Counted from the stretch's first letter, positions 17,553-27,368 are shown. The stretch is DNA of 64,000 nt from a bacterium (GCA_030431975.1 JAUIHP010000012.1:1-64000); one strand, 5' to 3'. Translations and numbers: made by a program. The notes: generated by a model from the sequence alone, not told the origin.

Positions 17553-18775
17553 CGAACCACCCCAAACGCTGCGGTCGACTGGCTTTGACCCGGAAGTTCA
17601 CCGCTGATCACGCTGAGGACGTAGATCCCCCCCTTGACCATGCGCCCGTTAGCGTCTCTGCCGTCCCATTGATCCAAATCGGGGTTGTTGGGATCGGACG
17701 CCAAACGTCGGTCCTCGGTGTACAGGGTTCGGACGAGGTTCCCGGATCCATCGTAGACATGCGCCGTCAGCGCAATGGTGCGAACGTCATCATCGGGCCC
17801 CAATTCCGGAGAAAGCCGGGTACGGAAACTCATGGGCCTGGACTCTTCCGGAGAAGCGATCTTGCGATCGAACTCAATGGAAGCCACTTCAAAACGGATT
17901 CCCTGGAAGGGCGGACGAAGTTTGAAATCGACTCGGTCACGAGGCTCGATATCGAAGTCAACGATTCCGTCGTCGTTCTCATCCAGGGGAACGATCACGT
18001 AGTTGTCGATGGTGACGAGAACCGCGCTGTCGGTTTGGTGACCCGTAAGATTGTCAGGCGCGGAGTCCGGCCCTCCGGTCCCGTCCGGTCCCGCCGTGAT
18101 GACCGCCGCCAAGCGGAGATGGTCCATCTCCTCCGGGATTTCCCAGGTGTCGACACCAGAGTTGACGTCGGTGATTCGGGAAGACTGCCCGCCGAAGATC
18201 ATGTTCCACGGAATCGCCGCTTCCATCGACCGGCCGGGCGTGTTCTGAAGAAACGAGGCTACACCGATGAAAGTGCCCGCCTGCGCCTGGACGATCTGAT
18301 CGGGCTGGCTCGGATCGACGGTCCAGAACTGCGGAGCCGAGTTTCCGTCCCAGGTGGCCAAGAACATGTCGGGAGAAAAGTCCTCGGAAAACGTGAAGTT
18401 TCGTCGCCAGGCGTTGAGGTCGGTCATCCTGGGGAGTCCCTCGTCGTCCGGGTCTGCGCCGGTCGGATCGATGAGGAGGATCATGTTGTTGTCCCAGATG
18501 AAACCGTCACACGCGACGTAGAGGCTCTCCGCGTCCCAGGTCATCTTGATCTGGTTCAGATCATTGAACGGTCCCCAAACGGAATCGTTGGTGTCCTCTT
18601 CGGGAACACCCTCGTTCAGACCGAAGAGCCCTTCTCCTTCCGTGAATTCGGAGGAGATACCGTCAATGATGATACGTCCGGTTAGATCCGGCGCTGTTGC
18701 GGCGAAGCTCACGTCAGACCGAGGCACGAAAAGAGCCACGGTCACCAGGGCCGGAAGCAGATGTCTCAGCGCCAA
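17549..18775 (-). CDS. Secreted CBM9/DOMON-like surface protein with C-terminal FlgD-like domain, first gene of the operon
   Basis: 408 aa when started at the TTG at 18775, which has GAGGAGG 11 bases upstream and opens directly into a signal peptide (A-L-R-H-L-L-P-A-L-V-T-V-A-L-F-V ... F-A). The frame stays open far upstream, but only as antisense to the GH13 gene. The mature N-terminus has I-I-I-D-G, W-D-A-E-S-L-Y-V-A-C-D-G and L-L-I-D-P-T-G, typical of CBM9/DOMON-like sandwiches. The C-terminus is a FlgD-like Ig repeat (V-Y-D-G-S-G-N-L-V-R-T-L, W-D-G-R-D-A-N-G, G-G-I-Y-V-L). It heads the minus-strand operon and is divergent from the four-CBM48 amylase. Likely a glycan-binding or structural surface component. 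Confidence 0.7.
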
Positions 18776-18907
18776 GATTTCGGTCGCCTCCTCGAGTCCG
18801 CGGCAGACGAGAACTGCGGCAAGCCAAGCCAAAGTTCCTTCGGCGATCGGGAGAGTATAGTCTAAGCTGCCTCGATCGGATCGTGAATCTACAGGAGGGG
18901 AAAGCAG
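18776..18907. promoter_or_regulatory. Divergent control region between binding operon and secreted GH13 gene
   Basis: 132 bp separate the two start codons. The rightward gene has AGGAGGGG before its ATG and the leftward gene GAGGAGG before its TTG. TATAGT at 18856-18861 is a plausible -10 on the plus strand, and the same bases read TATACT-like on the minus strand; I see no convincing -35. A shared regulator site is likely but I cannot identify an operator. Confidence 0.4.
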
Positions 18908-21900
18908 ATGCGAGAAGAATCGACCACGGCTTTTGGGCAGCACGGGCCGGCCCGAGTGAACCGCATTCAGGGCGCCGCCGCTTCGGCCCTCGTTCGCATC
19001 GCCACTGTGCTTTCGCTCTTCCTTGTCGGCATGTCGACTGCGGGCTCCGCCCTGGCGGCCGAAGTCACCTTCTCCTACCAGGGACAGGGTCAGTCCGTTT
19101 TCCTGGCCGGATCTTTCAACAACTGGAACGCTTCGGGACAGTCGATGACCGATGCGGACGGGGACGGCGTCTGGACCGCGACCCTCGATCTCGCCGACGG
19201 CGTCTACGAATACAAGTTCGTCGTAGATGGCAATTGGATCACCGACGACAAGGCCGCTTCGTTCAAGGACGATGGGTTCGGAGGGAAGAATTCCATCGTC
19301 GAGGTGAAGGGTGGAAGCGTAGTGGGCGCGGGCCAGGCTACCGGTTCCGCGGCCCGCACCAGTGCCGGCATGAGTGACGCTGCGAATCCGAACGCCGCAG
19401 GCGGAGCCACTTCCGCAGCCAACGCCGGAGGCTCTTCGGGCGCCACGGCCGGATCGGACGGAACCATCCTCTTCCGTCACCGCGCGCCCGGAGCCCAGAA
19501 CGCATTCGTCGCCGGATCCTTCAACAACTGGAACGCTTCCGGCCAGGCCATGGTTGACCCCGACGGCGATGGAACCTGGGAAGCCCGAGTTACCCTCGCT
19601 CCGGGTACCTACGAATACAAGTTCGTGATCGACGGCAACTGGATCACGGATGAGACCGCGGCCAACTTCAAAGACGACGGATTCGGTGGAAAGAACTCGA
19701 TCATCGAGGTTGCTGCCGACGGCTCGGTGGTCGGCGGCGGCAGCGGACGTGCGGACGCGGGTGGCCTGCAAACGGGCGGCTTCACTCCCGGCGCGGCCGA
19801 CGCTCAGGGAAGTGCCTCGGGAGGATCCGCGGAAGAGGTCACGTTTCGATACGAGCCGGTCATCGGCGGAGAACGGGACATCTTCGTTGCGGGCTCCTTC
19901 AACAGCTGGGCTGCCGAGAAAGACAGGCTGACGGATCCGGACGGCGACGGCGTCTTCGAAGCCACGCTCAGCCTCCCCCCCGGCAGGCACACCTACAAGT
20001 TCGTGGTCCAGGGCCAATGGTTCACGGATGAGAACGCCTCCGAGTTCGAAGACGACGGGTTTGGCGGACGCAACTCGGTCGTTCTCGTCGGATCCGCCGC
20101 ATCGGGCGGAGGCTCGGGCGCGACCGGAAGTGCGGAGGGCCTCTTCGAGGTCGAGTTTGCCTACACCCCGGGATCGGCTCCGCAGAGCCTTTTCGTCGCC
20201 GGCAGTTTCAACGAGTGGAACACCAGCGCCACTCCCATGACGGATCCGGATGGAGACGGAACCTACAAGGCGAACCTCGTCCTGCCCGGCGGCGAATACC
20301 AGTACAAGTTCGTCGCGGACGGCAACTGGATCACCGATGAGAGCGCAGCCAACTTCGCCGATGACGGTTTCGGTGGACGCAACTCCGTCGTCCGCGTCGA
20401 CGACCGGATGGGCAAGGTCGAGATGAAAGTCGGCGACGGAGACGTCTATACGGAAGGACTTTCCCACAGCGGCGCACTTGCCGAGCGAAACATCCTCTCC
20501 GACCGCGAGGTCGCCTTCCGTGCCCGCGCCTACAAGGACGACATCGAAGGCGTCGATCTTTTCTGGCGCCCTCAGGGATCGACGGACTGGTCTCCTCTTC
20601 CTTTCGAGATTTTCTCGGGCGACGTCTCCATGGATCACTACGAAGCCAGGCTTCGCGCCGACGCTCCGTTCGGTCCCATCGAGTACGCCATCGTCTATCG
20701 CGACGGAGGCAGCACCCACTGGCTCGGTCCCGACGGCTTCGCGGCCGGGCCGGATCCGGAAGGCTTCCGCGCATTTGCCTTCGACCCTTCCACCGCTCCG
20801 CGCTTCGAGACCCCCGACTGGGTCCGCGACGGGATCTTCTACCAGATCTTCCCCGACCGATTCTTCAACGGGGACCGCAGCAACGATCCGGACTTCGACG
20901 AGTGGTACTACAAGGGCAAGACCCGTCTGCCCCGCGTCGGCAAACACAATGGTGAGTACTACCATCTCGTGGACGATTGGTACGACGTGGACGGACTTTC
21001 GGAGAGTCCGTATCGCAACGACGGCAAGCCGGACTACTTCTCTTTCTATGGTGGCGACATCGAAGGCGTACGTCAGAAGCTCGGGTACCTGAAGGACCTG
21101 GGCATCACCATCATCTACTTCAACCCGGTCTTCCAAGCCAAGTCGAACCACAAATACGACGCCGCCAGCTACGAGGAAATCGATCCGGCCTTCGGAGACT
21201 TCAAGAGCTTCCGTGCCTTTGTCGACGAGGCCCACGCGTTGGGAATCCGCGTCGTTCTCGATACGGTTTTCAATCACACCGGATCTTCCCACTGGGCTTT
21301 CAAAGACTGCGTCGACAAGGGCCCGGACTCCGAGTACTGGACGTGGTTCGAGTGGAAGAAGTGGCCGCTCCCGACTTCCGATCCCGCCGGCTGGAAGGCC
21401 GAGGATTACTACGAGTGTTGGTGGGGCTTTGGAGACCTCCCGGACGTCAACTTCGACCTCAAGAACACAAAGACCATTGAGAACGGTGTCGTCGACATTG
21501 CCGATGCCGAGCCCAATCAGGTCGTGGTCGACTACCTGCTGAAATCGGTCCGCTCGTGGCTCACGGAGCTGGATGTCGACGGATTCCGGCTCGACGTTCC
21601 GAACGAAGTTCCGATGTGGTTCTGGGAGATCTTCACCGCGGAAGTCCGAAAGGTGAAGCCGGACGCCTACATCGTAGCCGAGCTTTGGGGCGACGCCTCT
21701 TCCTGGGTCGGCCCCGGGATGGTCGACGCGACTATGAACTACAAGTTCTTCCGCGAGCCGGTGACGAAGTGGATCGCCAAGGGGAATGGATCGGCGGCGG
21801 AGTTCGATCGGGAACTGGCTCCCGGTCGGTTCGTCTATCCGCCCCAGGCCCAGCAGGCCATGATGAACCTGATCGACAGTCACGACACGGTCCGGTTCCG

Positions 21901-22384
21901 CACGCAAGCGAACGGGAATGCCGATCGGCTTCGTCTCGCCGCCACTTTTCAGATGACCTACGTCGGTGCGCCTCACGTCTACTACGGTGACGAGATCGCG
22001 ATGGAAGGCGGAGCCGACCCCGACTGCCGCCGCCCCTTCCGCTGGAAGTGGATGGAGCAGCCGGAGCGTGCCAAGACCCTCGCCCACTATAAGACTCTGA
22101 CCGCACTCCGCAACGGTTCCGAGGCTTTGCGCCGCGGAACGTTCAAGACGCTCTTGGCCAAGGAGCAGATCTTCGCCTACGCACGCCAGGCCGGAAGCGA
22201 GACGGTCATCGTCGTACTCAACAACTCCTCGACCCCGGTTGAGCTCGACGTCCCGCTCGAAGGGCTCGGAGTCGACAACGTCACGTTCGATGACGCACTC
22301 CGCGGTGGCAAGCTCAAGAGTGCGGGCGGTTCACTCCCGGTTCAGGTCGGCCCGACCTCCGGCGCGGTCTACGTTGTAGAGTGA
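18908..22384 (+). CDS. Secreted GH13 enzyme (neopullulanase/cyclomaltodextrinase-like) with four tandem CBM48 domains
   Basis: 1158 aa. Signal peptide to A-L-A (~50), then four CBM48/AMPK-beta-like modules at ~51-135, 185-269, 308-395 and 413-498. Each has V-A-G-S-F-N-x-W, D-x-D-G-D-G, G-x-[YH]-x-Y-K-F-V, W-x-T-D and D-D-G-F-G-G-[KR]-N-S; Gly/Ala/Ser linkers join them. An Ig-like N-domain follows (~500-625) and then the GH13 domain with Asp896 (D-G-F-R-L-D-V), Glu925 (V-A-E-L-W-G) and Asp993 (D-S-H-D-T-V-R-F). The C-terminal ~90 residues are the beta-sandwich C domain. The N-Ig plus GH13 order resembles the GH13_20 maltogenic/neopullulanase group. It probably digests starch, glycogen or pullulan outside the cell, held by multivalent binding. 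Confidence 0.88.
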   Translation: MREESTTAFGQHGPARVNRIQGAAASALVRIATVLSLFLVGMSTAGSALAAEVTFSYQGQGQSVFLAGSFNNWNASGQSMTDADGDGVWTATLDLADGVYEYKFVVDGNWITDDKAASFKDDGFGGKNSIVEVKGGSVVGAGQATGSAARTSAGMSDAANPNAAGGATSAANAGGSSGATAGSDGTILFRHRAPGAQNAFVAGSFNNWNASGQAMVDPDGDGTWEARVTLAPGTYEYKFVIDGNWITDETAANFKDDGFGGKNSIIEVAADGSVVGGGSGRADAGGLQTGGFTPGAADAQGSASGGSAEEVTFRYEPVIGGERDIFVAGSFNSWAAEKDRLTDPDGDGVFEATLSLPPGRHTYKFVVQGQWFTDENASEFEDDGFGGRNSVVLVGSAASGGGSGATGSAEGLFEVEFAYTPGSAPQSLFVAGSFNEWNTSATPMTDPDGDGTYKANLVLPGGEYQYKFVADGNWITDESAANFADDGFGGRNSVVRVDDRMGKVEMKVGDGDVYTEGLSHSGALAERNILSDREVAFRARAYKDDIEGVDLFWRPQGSTDWSPLPFEIFSGDVSMDHYEARLRADAPFGPIEYAIVYRDGGSTHWLGPDGFAAGPDPEGFRAFAFDPSTAPRFETPDWVRDGIFYQIFPDRFFNGDRSNDPDFDEWYYKGKTRLPRVGKHNGEYYHLVDDWYDVDGLSESPYRNDGKPDYFSFYGGDIEGVRQKLGYLKDLGITIIYFNPVFQAKSNHKYDAASYEEIDPAFGDFKSFRAFVDEAHALGIRVVLDTVFNHTGSSHWAFKDCVDKGPDSEYWTWFEWKKWPLPTSDPAGWKAEDYYECWWGFGDLPDVNFDLKNTKTIENGVVDIADAEPNQVVVDYLLKSVRSWLTELDVDGFRLDVPNEVPMWFWEIFTAEVRKVKPDAYIVAELWGDASSWVGPGMVDATMNYKFFREPVTKWIAKGNGSAAEFDRELAPGRFVYPPQAQQAMMNLIDSHDTVRFRTQANGNADRLRLAATFQMTYVGAPHVYYGDEIAMEGGADPDCRRPFRWKWMEQPERAKTLAHYKTLTALRNGSEALRRGTFKTLLAKEQIFAYARQAGSETVIVVLNNSSTPVELDVPLEGLGVDNVTFDDALRGGKLKSAGGSLPVQVGPTSGAVYVVE

Positions 22385-22411
22385 CGGGTCAGGACTGAGC
22401 CGGCGGTGTTG

Positions 22412-22438
22412 CAGCTGCGAGGATTCGGCTCGCAGCTG
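22412..22438. terminator. Hairpin between convergent GH13 and CBM20-esterase genes
   Basis: Perfect 10-bp stem CAGCTGCGAG / CTCGCAGCTG with a 7-base loop, centred in the 68-bp gap between convergent stops. There is no T tract on either side, so it is either a weak bidirectional terminator or an mRNA 3'-end stabiliser. Confidence 0.45.
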
Positions 22439-22452
22439 ATGAGTGGGGACGG

Positions 22453-23679
22453 CTACTTCGCGGGGTAGAGGAACTCCAGGATCGCCGGCATTCTCCGGGC
22501 CCACGCAGCTTCGTTGTGGGGAGCGCCTTCGTCTTCCACGTACCGTAGGTTCGCGCCAAGTTCCCAACCTTCGTCTTCGAGCTGATCGCGTAAGCGACGC
22601 GCGTGTGTGATCGCAGACGGCCCCTCCGCCGTTCCCATGTCGACCCAGATCCGTGAGTCCACATAGCCGGTCTCGTCCAGTCGGGAAAGGATCTCTCCGT
22701 CCGCCCAGTGCACGGATGGGCTGACCACAGCCCACCGGGAGAAGACCTCGGGGTACTCGAGGCCCAGGTAAAGCGAGACCAAACCGCCCAGTGAAGATCC
22801 GCCGACTCCGGTAAAGTCACGACCGGGACGGGTTCGATACTCCTGATCGATGAACGGTTTCAGCTCCTCGACCAGGAAGCGGCCGTAGGCTTCGGCTCCG
22901 CCTCCTCCACGTTGTGAGTCGGCGACGGGAGTGTACTCGTGCAGTCGACGCGTCCCGCTGTTGTAGATACCGACCACGATGACCGGTTCGATGTTTCCGC
23001 TGGCCACCAAACGGTTCAGAGCCTCGTCGACTTCCCACTCGATGCCGAGAAAACTCGTCGAAGCATCGAAGAGATTCTGTCCGTCATGCATGTAGAGAAC
23101 CGGATACTGACGCTCGGATTCTTCATAGTCGGGTGGCAGCAACACCAGTACGTCGCGCGGCGGAATACTCTCTGACTCGAAATCTTCGTGGAGGCGCCAG
23201 TGCCCGGTTAGCGTCGAGGCTCCACCCCGTCCTTCGGTTTGCGGACCAAAGTCTCTCCAGTTGGCGACGACGACATCGACCGTCTCCGAAGTCGCGGCGA
23301 CGAACCGCCGATTGGCGATCTCCTCCCCCTTCAGCCCCTTCTCGACCGTTTCCCATGAGCCTCGAGTCACTTTGAATTCAAGGGACGCACCTCGAGGAAA
23401 GCGTTGGACGATCTCAAAGACATTCGGCGCTACTTGTCGCCCGCGGACCCCGGCGCCGTTCCATTGGCCGATCTCGGGCAGATTTCCGCTGATCCACACT
23501 TCTGGATCCGGCGGCACTGTCGGCACTTCGATTCGGAAGACGACGGAGACCGTCCCGTCCTGGATCGTTTCCTTCTTTGACTGGGCATCGGCGCAGGCCA
23601 CCGTGACGAGGGACGCTGCAATCAGGGTAAGACCGGCCCTGGCCGCACCCTTGATGTAGACTCTTGCCTTTCCGCTCAT
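22453..23679 (-). CDS. Secreted esterase (esterase D/enterochelin-esterase-like) with N-terminal CBM20
   Basis: 408 aa. The signal sequence ends around A-C-A-D-A-Q (~33); the cysteine lacks a good lipobox. Residues ~42-130 form a CBM20-type starch-binding domain (V-F-R-I-E-V, V-W-I-S-G-N-L-P-E-I-G-Q-W, L-E-F-K-V-T-R-G-S-W-E). The rest is an alpha/beta-hydrolase of the putative-esterase family: V-L-Y-M-H-D-G-Q-N-L-F-D, nucleophile elbow G-G-S-S-L-G-G (Ser), and a C-terminal G-A-P-H-N-E-A-A-W (His). The start is supported by AGGAG 7 bases upstream. It may remove acyl groups from modified alpha-glucan or act on another ester tethered near starch; the substrate is unknown. Confidence 0.82.
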   Translation of the reverse strand: MSGKARVYIKGAARAGLTLIAASLVTVACADAQSKKETIQDGTVSVVFRIEVPTVPPDPEVWISGNLPEIGQWNGAGVRGRQVAPNVFEIVQRFPRGASLEFKVTRGSWETVEKGLKGEEIANRRFVAATSETVDVVVANWRDFGPQTEGRGGASTLTGHWRLHEDFESESIPPRDVLVLLPPDYEESERQYPVLYMHDGQNLFDASTSFLGIEWEVDEALNRLVASGNIEPVIVVGIYNSGTRRLHEYTPVADSQRGGGGAEAYGRFLVEELKPFIDQEYRTRPGRDFTGVGGSSLGGLVSLYLGLEYPEVFSRWAVVSPSVHWADGEILSRLDETGYVDSRIWVDMGTAEGPSAITHARRLRDQLEDEGWELGANLRYVEDEGAPHNEAAWARRMPAILEFLYPAK

Positions 23680-23691
23680 CGACCGACTCCT

Positions 23692-26600
23692 ATGGAGGGT
23701 TCCCCCGTGCTTCGTCCTTTTTCTTCGTCCCCGCGACCACCACGGCTATGGTCGGCGAGTCGCTTCGCGCTTTGCCTTTTCCTCCTGCTCGGGTCCGGTC
23801 TCGTCCAGTCCGTTTGTGCGGCAAACGTGACGTTCACCTACACTCCGGCTCCGTCCGAGACCATCCAGTCGATCTCGGTGCGAGGAAGCTTCAATGATTG
23901 GGGCGAGACTCCCATGGCGGCGACGGACGCAGGCGCCTGGTCCGTCACCGTCGACATCCCGCTCGGAGAAATCCAGTACAAATACTTCATCAACGGACAG
24001 TGGCCGAGCGACATGGCAACGGCGCGATCGGGAGGACCTGCGGATCCCGACGCGCAAGCATACGCGGATGACGGCTTCGGAGGACAGAACGCGGTTCGAA
24101 ACATCGACGGTTCCGGTGCAGGCGCAGGAACGGGTACTGCTGGTGCCGATCCGCACGCAGGCGCGGGCTCGGATGCGAACGCTGCCGGGTCAAATGCGGG
24201 CGGCGCGTCTTCCGATTCCGAGGGCAAGGGCGACCTCAACTCCACCCCCGACCTGCCCTCGACGAGTGCTCGCGTTCACTACCATCGACCGGGCGGGAAC
24301 TACGAAGGTTGGGGTCTACACACCTGGATGGACGCGGCCCGCGAGACGGCCTGGTCCGATCCGCTCCCTCCCACCGGCCGGGATGAGTTCGGAGTCTATT
24401 GGGACGTTCCGCTCAGGGAGTCTGCAAAGCAACTGGGCTTCATCATTCACAAAGGGGACGAGAAGGATCCCGGGCCGGATCAGTTCCTGGATGTAACCGA
24501 GCGACGGGAACTCTGGATCGTCTCCGGACGCACGCAACTCTTCGGAACCCGTCCGGACATCTCGGCTTTCCCCGTCGGCGACCTGACTCAGTCCCGCGCG
24601 TACTGGGTGGATCGACGAACTCTTCTTTGGCAGGCGAACGGACAGCCGGCCAAGGTCTCTCTACATGTTTCTCCCACGGCCCAACTGAGGCTGGAGGGTT
24701 CGGGAATCCAGAACGGGGAGACGATTCAGCTGAGCCCAGCGGACAAGAGCGGAGGCGCCAACGACGACGCCGCCTGGCGCAACACGTTCCCGCATCTGCG
24801 CGGACTTCCGGCGTGGCGAATCCCGGAGAACATGGCCGGCCGGGTTCCCGAATGGCTTCGCGGCCAGGTCACGCTGACCGCTCAGCACCAGGACGGTCGT
24901 GTCATCGACGCGACGGGCGTCCAGATTCCCGGAGTCCTCGACGACCTGTTCGCGTTTGACGGACCGCTCGGAGTGCATTGGAACGACGGGACGCCGACCG
25001 TTTCCGTGTGGGCGCCGACGGCACGCTCCGTTGAGCTGCTCCTCTTCTCGACATCGGACTCCGCGCAGCCCACAACTCTCGAGATGACTCGAGACAACGA
25101 CAGCGGTACGTGGTCTTTGATCGGCACCCCGGACTGGAAAACGCAGTACTACCTTTTCCGCGTCGAAGTCTTCACTCCCAGTACCGGACGGATCGAAACC
25201 AACGACGTGACGGATCCCTACTCGCGAAGCCTTTCCGAGAACAGCGGAAGGAGCCAGTTCGTCGACTTGAATGATCCCGATCTGGCTCCCGCCGGATGGC
25301 AGGACGTTCAGAAGCCGAATCTCGAGGCCTTCACCGACATCGTGCTCTACGAACTCCACGTCCGCGACTTCAGCTCTGCAGACGACGAAACACCGAAGGA
25401 GCTTCGCGGTACCTACGGCGCCTTCACCTTGGACGCGCCACCGACCCGGCACCTGAAGCGCCTTGAAGAAGCAGGAGTCACCCACGTCCACCTCTTGCCG
25501 GTTTTCGACATCGCGACCGTGAACGAGCGGCGCTCCGAGTGGCCAAAGCTTCCTGACTTCTCTGGGTTTGGACCGGCCGATCCGGGACAGCAGGAAGCCG
25601 TCATGGCGCAACGCTCCACGGACGGATTCAACTGGGGTTACGATCCCGCCCACTTCGGAGTTCCGGAAGGTAGCTACAGCACCCAACCCGACGGGGCGAC
25701 TCGCATCCGCGAGTTTCGGGAGATGGTCCAGTCTCTCAACCAGTCCGGACTTCGTGTCGTCATGGACGTCGTCTACAACCACACCCACGCCAGCGGCCAG
25801 AATCGCCTCTCCGTCTTCGACCGGATCGTCCCCGGCTACTACCACCGCCTTGATGACAAGGGAAACGTCGAAACGAGCACCTGCTGTCAGAACACGGCCA
25901 GTGAGCACTACATGTTCGATCGGTTTGTCGGAGACGACCTCATTCACTGGGCCCGCAACTTCAAGATCGACGGTTTCCGCTTCGACCTCATGGGACACCA
26001 CATGGCGAGAAACCTCGTGTCCTGGCGGGATCGCCTGCGCTCTCTCACTCCCGACTCTGACGGCGTGGACGGCAGCGGCATCTATCTCTACGGTGAAGGA
26101 TGGGACTTCGGCGAGGTTCAGGGCGGACGTCGCGGCCCCAATGCGACGCAGACCGGATTGGCCGGTACCGGCATTGGAACCTTCAACGACCGGATCCGCG
26201 ACGCCGTTCGCGGCGGAAACCCGTTCGGCGATCGAAGAGAGCAGGGCTTTTCCACCGGTCTCTATGTCGCCCCGACCTTCAACGGCGCCGGTCCCTCGGA
26301 GCGGTCCCGGCTACTGGAAATCCAGGACAAAGTTCGGGTCGGACTGGCCGGGAACCTCGCCGACTACCGCTTCACCGGCCGCGACGGCCGCGAAACAACG
26401 GGGCGAAACGCGATGGGAACGGGATACGCCCGTCAGCCGCAGGAAAGCATCCAGTACGTCTCAGCCCACGACAACGAGACACTCTTCGACAAGATGCTCT
26501 ACGCATCCGGTGAGTCCACGACGCTCGAAGACTGTGTCCGCAATCACTGGGTCGCCCTCTCTACCGTAGCCTTCGCGCAGGGAGTGCCCTTCTTCCACGC

Positions 26601-27213
26601 CGGCTCCGAAATCCTTCGATCCAAGAGCTTCGACGCCGACAGCTACGACTCGGGCGACTGGTTCAACGCCATCGATTTTACCTATGAGGAGAACGGCTTC
26701 GGCCGTGGGTTGCCGCCGGCGGAGAAGAACCGCGATCGCTGGGACATCATCGGTGGATGGTTGTCTCGTCCTGAACTCAAGCCAGGTTCCCAGGAAATCC
26801 GGGCCACGCTTCAGCAGTTCGAGACGTTGCTCCAGATCCGTCAGAGTTCTCCGCTGTTTCGTCTGAGAGATGCCGAAGAGATCCAGGCCCGGGTCCGCTT
26901 CCACAACACGGGACCGGCGCAACTGCCCGGGCTCATCGTCATGTCCCTGGCCGGCGAGGTCGAAGGTACCCGTTCCGACGGGTCCGACTTCGCATCCATC
27001 GACCGTGAGTACGGTCGGATGATCGTCCTCTTCAACGCCAACCCCGATCCCCAGGCCTATCGACATCCCGGCCTCATTGGCAAGGACCTGACCCTGCATC
27101 CCCGGATCTTGAAAGGACCCGACCCGGTGGCGAGGACCGCTCGTTTTGAAGCGTCGGAAGGGAGCCTCACCGTTCCCGGACGGACGACCGTCGTTTTCGT
27201 CGAAGAGCGGTAG
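23692..27213 (+). CDS. pulA: Secreted type-I pullulanase (GH13) with extra N-terminal CBM48 and a CBM41
   Basis: ~1173 aa. After the signal peptide (L-F-L-L-L-G-S-G ... C-A-A) comes a CBM48-like module (~45-145, V-R-G-S-F-N-D-W, Y-K-Y-F-I-N-G-Q-W, D-D-G-F-G-G-x-N-A). It is followed by an Ala/Gly linker, a CBM41/PUD domain (V-H-Y-H-R-P-G-G-N-Y-E-G-W-G-L-H-T-W), a pullulanase N-domain, an internal CBM48 (F-x-V-W-A-P-T-A) and the GH13 domain: V-Y-N-H-T, D-G-F-R-F-D-L-M-G (Asp), L-Y-G-E-G-W-D (Glu), S-A-H-D-N-E-T-L (Asp). This is the pullulanase signature set; it cleaves alpha-1,6 branch points. The ATG at 23692 is used here, but a GTG at 23707 with GGAGGG seven bases upstream is at least as good. 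Its start is 12 bp from that of the divergent esterase. Confidence 0.92.
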   Translation: MEGSPVLRPFSSSPRPPRLWSASRFALCLFLLLGSGLVQSVCAANVTFTYTPAPSETIQSISVRGSFNDWGETPMAATDAGAWSVTVDIPLGEIQYKYFINGQWPSDMATARSGGPADPDAQAYADDGFGGQNAVRNIDGSGAGAGTGTAGADPHAGAGSDANAAGSNAGGASSDSEGKGDLNSTPDLPSTSARVHYHRPGGNYEGWGLHTWMDAARETAWSDPLPPTGRDEFGVYWDVPLRESAKQLGFIIHKGDEKDPGPDQFLDVTERRELWIVSGRTQLFGTRPDISAFPVGDLTQSRAYWVDRRTLLWQANGQPAKVSLHVSPTAQLRLEGSGIQNGETIQLSPADKSGGANDDAAWRNTFPHLRGLPAWRIPENMAGRVPEWLRGQVTLTAQHQDGRVIDATGVQIPGVLDDLFAFDGPLGVHWNDGTPTVSVWAPTARSVELLLFSTSDSAQPTTLEMTRDNDSGTWSLIGTPDWKTQYYLFRVEVFTPSTGRIETNDVTDPYSRSLSENSGRSQFVDLNDPDLAPAGWQDVQKPNLEAFTDIVLYELHVRDFSSADDETPKELRGTYGAFTLDAPPTRHLKRLEEAGVTHVHLLPVFDIATVNERRSEWPKLPDFSGFGPADPGQQEAVMAQRSTDGFNWGYDPAHFGVPEGSYSTQPDGATRIREFREMVQSLNQSGLRVVMDVVYNHTHASGQNRLSVFDRIVPGYYHRLDDKGNVETSTCCQNTASEHYMFDRFVGDDLIHWARNFKIDGFRFDLMGHHMARNLVSWRDRLRSLTPDSDGVDGSGIYLYGEGWDFGEVQGGRRGPNATQTGLAGTGIGTFNDRIRDAVRGGNPFGDRREQGFSTGLYVAPTFNGAGPSERSRLLEIQDKVRVGLAGNLADYRFTGRDGRETTGRNAMGTGYARQPQESIQYVSAHDNETLFDKMLYASGESTTLEDCVRNHWVALSTVAFAQGVPFFHAGSEILRSKSFDADSYDSGDWFNAIDFTYEENGFGRGLPPAEKNRDRWDIIGGWLSRPELKPGSQEIRATLQQFETLLQIRQSSPLFRLRDAEEIQARVRFHNTGPAQLPGLIVMSLAGEVEGTRSDGSDFASIDREYGRMIVLFNANPDPQAYRHPGLIGKDLTLHPRILKGPDPVARTARFEASEGSLTVPGRTTVVFVEER

Positions 27214-27332
27214 CCCTGATTGGGTAGAACTCGTCGGCGCAGACCGGCTTCGGCTCGCGAGGACCAGCTGAGCCAGCGGGCTCTCAGCATGGCGTCAAGG
27301 TCAGCAACGGCCGCCACCCAGAATCGATGCAC

Positions 27333-27368
27333 AAGAAAGAACCCACTCCTTGGAGTGGGTTCTTTCTT
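27333..27368. terminator. Perfect bidirectional terminator
   Basis: A 17-bp perfect inverted repeat (27333-27349 with 27352-27368) around GAACCCACTCC/GGAGTGGGTTC, flanked by A-rich sequence on the left and T-rich on the right, so it can terminate on both strands. It sits between the convergent pullulanase and double-CBM20 genes. Confidence 0.92.

Noticed and set aside
18776-22087. Long 5' extension of the minus-strand frame ending at 17549
   Set aside because: It is the mirror of the four-CBM48 amylase gene. The real gene starts at the TTG at 18775 where a GAGGAGG and a signal peptide appear.
24661-26001. Minus-strand frame of 446 codons
   Set aside because: Antisense to pullulanase catalytic domain; no ribosome-binding site, no recognisable fold.
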